NCBI GenBank assembly: GCA_021740845.1
Contig: JAIOYZ010000017.1
Span: forward strand, 1 to 64,000
DNA: 64,000 nt
Direction: 5' to 3'
Source: Bacteroidia bacterium
GTDB lineage: Bacteria; Bacteroidota; Bacteroidia; UKL13-3
Positions 62,204 through 64,000 of the stretch are shown piece by piece; position 1 is the stretch's first letter, and each line of letters starts with the position of its first letter. The translations under genes and the position numbers were made by a program. The notes below the pieces were generated by a model, which searched no databases, was not told the origin of the DNA, and worked only from the letters and a program-made list of their open reading frames with translations.

Positions 62204-63802
62204 TTAATTTTTGCGTATAAAACTAAAGCTATCTCCGTCAAATAAACCTTTGTCGCTAAGCTTGAGATGTGGTATTACCAAAAGTGCCATAAACGATAAG
62301 CTCATAAAAGGCGCTTGAAGGCTTGAGCCCAAAGTAGTTTTACAAAACAAATCCAACTCCGTATACTTTCCTGCAACCTGCCAAGCCTCCTTATCGCTCA
62401 TTAAACCGGCTAAAGGCAAAGGCAAAACTTTTTCCGTTTCACCCGCACAAGCCGCCAACGCACCTTTAGATGCAATTACTAAATTTATCACCTGCGCTAA
62501 ATCTTCATCGCTGGTTCCAACTGCAATAATATTATGACTATCATGGGCAACAGAACCAGCCATGGCTCCTAATTTTAGACCAAAGTTTTTAATATAGGCA
62601 ATGGCAGGTTTGGCATGGGAATATCTGTTTACAACCACCAATTTAAGGCAATCGTTGGCTACGGTTAAGTTTTCGGTTTGAACCAAAATTTTATCCGTTA
62701 TCAGTTGACCTTCGAGACAAACAATTACGGGTTCTTCACCTTTTGGTTCATAAGCTAAATCCAGCGCCAAGATTGGTTCAGCCCGAAATTGATTTAGTGT
62801 TTTTACTGAAACAGAATCTACCAAAGCTTGGCCATTTTTTGCCACTAAATTGCCAGCTATAAATGATTCCTCCACTTCAAAATTTACCAGATCTTTGAGT
62901 ACAATAAAATCTGCTGAATCTCCCAATCGAAGCAAACCTTGCCGCATAGAATAATGCTCAGCAGCATTTAAACAAGCCACTTGCAAAACCTTAAACAAAT
63001 CATTTCCCTTTGCAATTGCCCTTGCCACCAATTGATTGATATGCCCCAAAATCAAGGAATCAGGATGCTTATCATCACTACAAAACATAAGGTTTTTATA
63101 ATGCTCATCCATCAAAGGAATAAGAGCTTCAAAATTGCGTGCGGCACTTCCTTCTCTTATTAAAATCTTCATGCCTAAAGAAAGTTTCTCCTCTGCTTCC
63201 TCCAAAGTAAAACATTCATGGTCGGTAGAAATGCCGGCAGAAACATATTTTTTCAAAGCTTCTCCGCGCAATCCCGGAGCATGACCATCAATAGGTTTAT
63301 TAAACTTTTTGGCGGCGGCAATTTTTTCCATCACTTCTGGGTCATCGTTTAAAACCCCAGGAAAATTCATCATCTCAGTAAGGTAGTTGATATCTGTTTG
63401 AGCCAAAAGTTGCTCCACTTCTAAAGGAGAAAGTGTTGCACCTGCCGTTTCAAAAACAGTTGCTGGAACGCAGGAAGGCGCGCCAAAATGAAAATAAAAA
63501 GGAACCTGTTTTCCATTTTCTATCATGTAGTTTACTCCCTCTATTCCTAGCACATTTGCAATCTCATGCGGATCGCTAATGGTTGCCAAAGTGCCGTGTG
63601 TTAAAGCCATTCTTGCAAACTCACTTGGCGCCAACAAAGAACTTTCAATGTGTACATGGGCATCTACAAAGCCAGGCAAAATATACCTCTCGGGAGCATT
63701 CTCTATTTCTTGTATAGCTGTTATTATTCCGTTTTGAACCAAAATTCTGGCTGGAAAAATTCTTCTTTTCAGAATATCTATAACTTGTCCTTCTACTTGC
63801 AT
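62204..63802 (-). CDS. ade: Adenine deaminase
   Basis: 532 residues from ATG 63802 ([20 protein letters not shown]); a TTG at 63829 would add nine residues. The metal site [17 protein letters not shown] and [27 protein letters not shown]-type [13 protein letters not shown], and [10 protein letters not shown] are the motifs of manganese-dependent adenine deaminase, which turns adenine into hypoxanthine and ammonia. The C-terminal domain has [12 protein letters not shown]. The motif copy at 62675 encodes KILVQTENL, and a near-copy at 63730 encodes RILVQNG. Confidence 0.93.
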   Translation of the reverse strand: MQVEGQVIDILKRRIFPARILVQNGIITAIQEIENAPERYILPGFVDAHVHIESSLLAPSEFARMALTHGTLATISDPHEIANVLGIEGVNYMIENGKQVPFYFHFGAPSCVPATVFETAGATLSPLEVEQLLAQTDINYLTEMMNFPGVLNDDPEVMEKIAAAKKFNKPIDGHAPGLRGEALKKYVSAGISTDHECFTLEEAEEKLSLGMKILIREGSAARNFEALIPLMDEHYKNLMFCSDDKHPDSLILGHINQLVARAIAKGNDLFKVLQVACLNAAEHYSMRQGLLRLGDSADFIVLKDLVNFEVEESFIAGNLVAKNGQALVDSVSVKTLNQFRAEPILALDLAYEPKGEEPVIVCLEGQLITDKILVQTENLTVANDCLKLVVVNRYSHAKPAIAYIKNFGLKLGAMAGSVAHDSHNIIAVGTSDEDLAQVINLVIASKGALAACAGETEKVLPLPLAGLMSDKEAWQVAGKYTELDLFCKTTLGSSLQAPFMSLSFMALLVIPHLKLSDKGLFDGDSFSFIRKN

Positions 63803-63904
63803 GTTTTGTAAATGTGATTTATTAACCAAAATTTCTCAAGCAAAATCCGAAGCAAAAATTGATCTGTTTAAAATATTTTGCCTGTTGCGGATTTGCTTAC
63901 AAAT

Positions 63905-64000
63905 TTATTTTTTCAATTGAGGCACATCAAATTGAAATGGTAAAAAGGTAATAGAACCTTCCTCTGCCAACCAAATTGGTCCATTTTCTCCATGCAACAA
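63905..64000 (-). CDS. C-terminal end of a gene cut by the window edge
   Basis: The last 31 codons of a minus-strand frame (LLHGENGPIWLAEEGSITF, then LPFQFDVPQLKK) ending in TAA at 63905-63907. Composition is protein-like and the frame is open to the window edge; too short to name. Upstream of adenine deaminase on the same strand. Confidence 0.4.
   Translation of the reverse strand: MLHGENGPIWLAEEGSITFLPFQFDVPQLKK

Overview
The window looks like a chromosomal segment of a low-GC Bacteroidota bacterium. The main pointers are families found mostly or only in that phylum (DUF2480, IPExxxVDY, DUF4175, a CusA pump fused to a TolC-like domain, a C-terminal type IX secretion sorting domain), many SPII lipoproteins, almost no Shine-Dalgarno sites, and promoters of the TTTG-N20-TAnnTTTG type. 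I do not assign a genus.

Layout. 1-2.7 kb: an IS5-type transposase cut by the window edge, then a tandem array of a lipoprotein gene plus a small exported-peptide gene (period about 883 bp); the IS has removed the front of the first copy. 2.6-9.4 kb: a lipoprotein hydrolase pair, a cation/proton antiporter, two metallo-beta-lactamase-fold proteins and a photolyase. 9.4-10.3 kb: a REP-associated tyrosine transposase with its palindromes. 10.3-14.8 kb: nadD-gmk-yicC, a MATE exporter and an EamA exporter. 14.8-20.8 kb: a heavy-metal RND efflux operon. 21-26.8 kb: an FGE-like protein, a GDNDTYP-motif exported protein, an ECF sigma factor with a membrane partner, a SET-domain protein, a glycosyltransferase and a MiaE-like hydroxylase. 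26.8-31.7 kb: an apparent operon of exported proteins (T9SS-sorted protein, lipase, PQQ-type propeller lipoprotein, beta-barrel). 32.4-33.4 kb: era and initiator tRNA. 33.6-40.4 kb: an accessory island beginning at the tRNA, with nuclease-like genes and gene remnants. 40.5-64 kb: mainly housekeeping genes (lptB, purF, mscS-type, GluDH, anmK, pyk, acpP-fabF-rnc, truA, an EF-G paralogue, DUF4175, adenine deaminase) plus a higBA toxin-antitoxin pair with a visible operator.

The strongest unexplained signal is not a gene. The 10-mer GGTTCAAACC (extended form TTTTGGTTCAAACCGAA) occurs 26 times exactly on the two strands, plus one self-complementary variant, where well under one is expected by chance. 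About half the copies lie inside genes, in both orientations and in several reading frames, so unrelated proteins share peptides such as FRFEP and LVQT. That argues for selection or copying at the DNA level, as with DNA uptake sequences or cyanobacterial HIP1. The best candidate for an undescribed gene system is the nuclease-like cluster at 35.7-39.3 kb (an exonuclease-endonuclease-phosphatase-fold protein, a 557-residue PD-(D/E)XK-like protein, and a membrane-tailed protein with two such modules).
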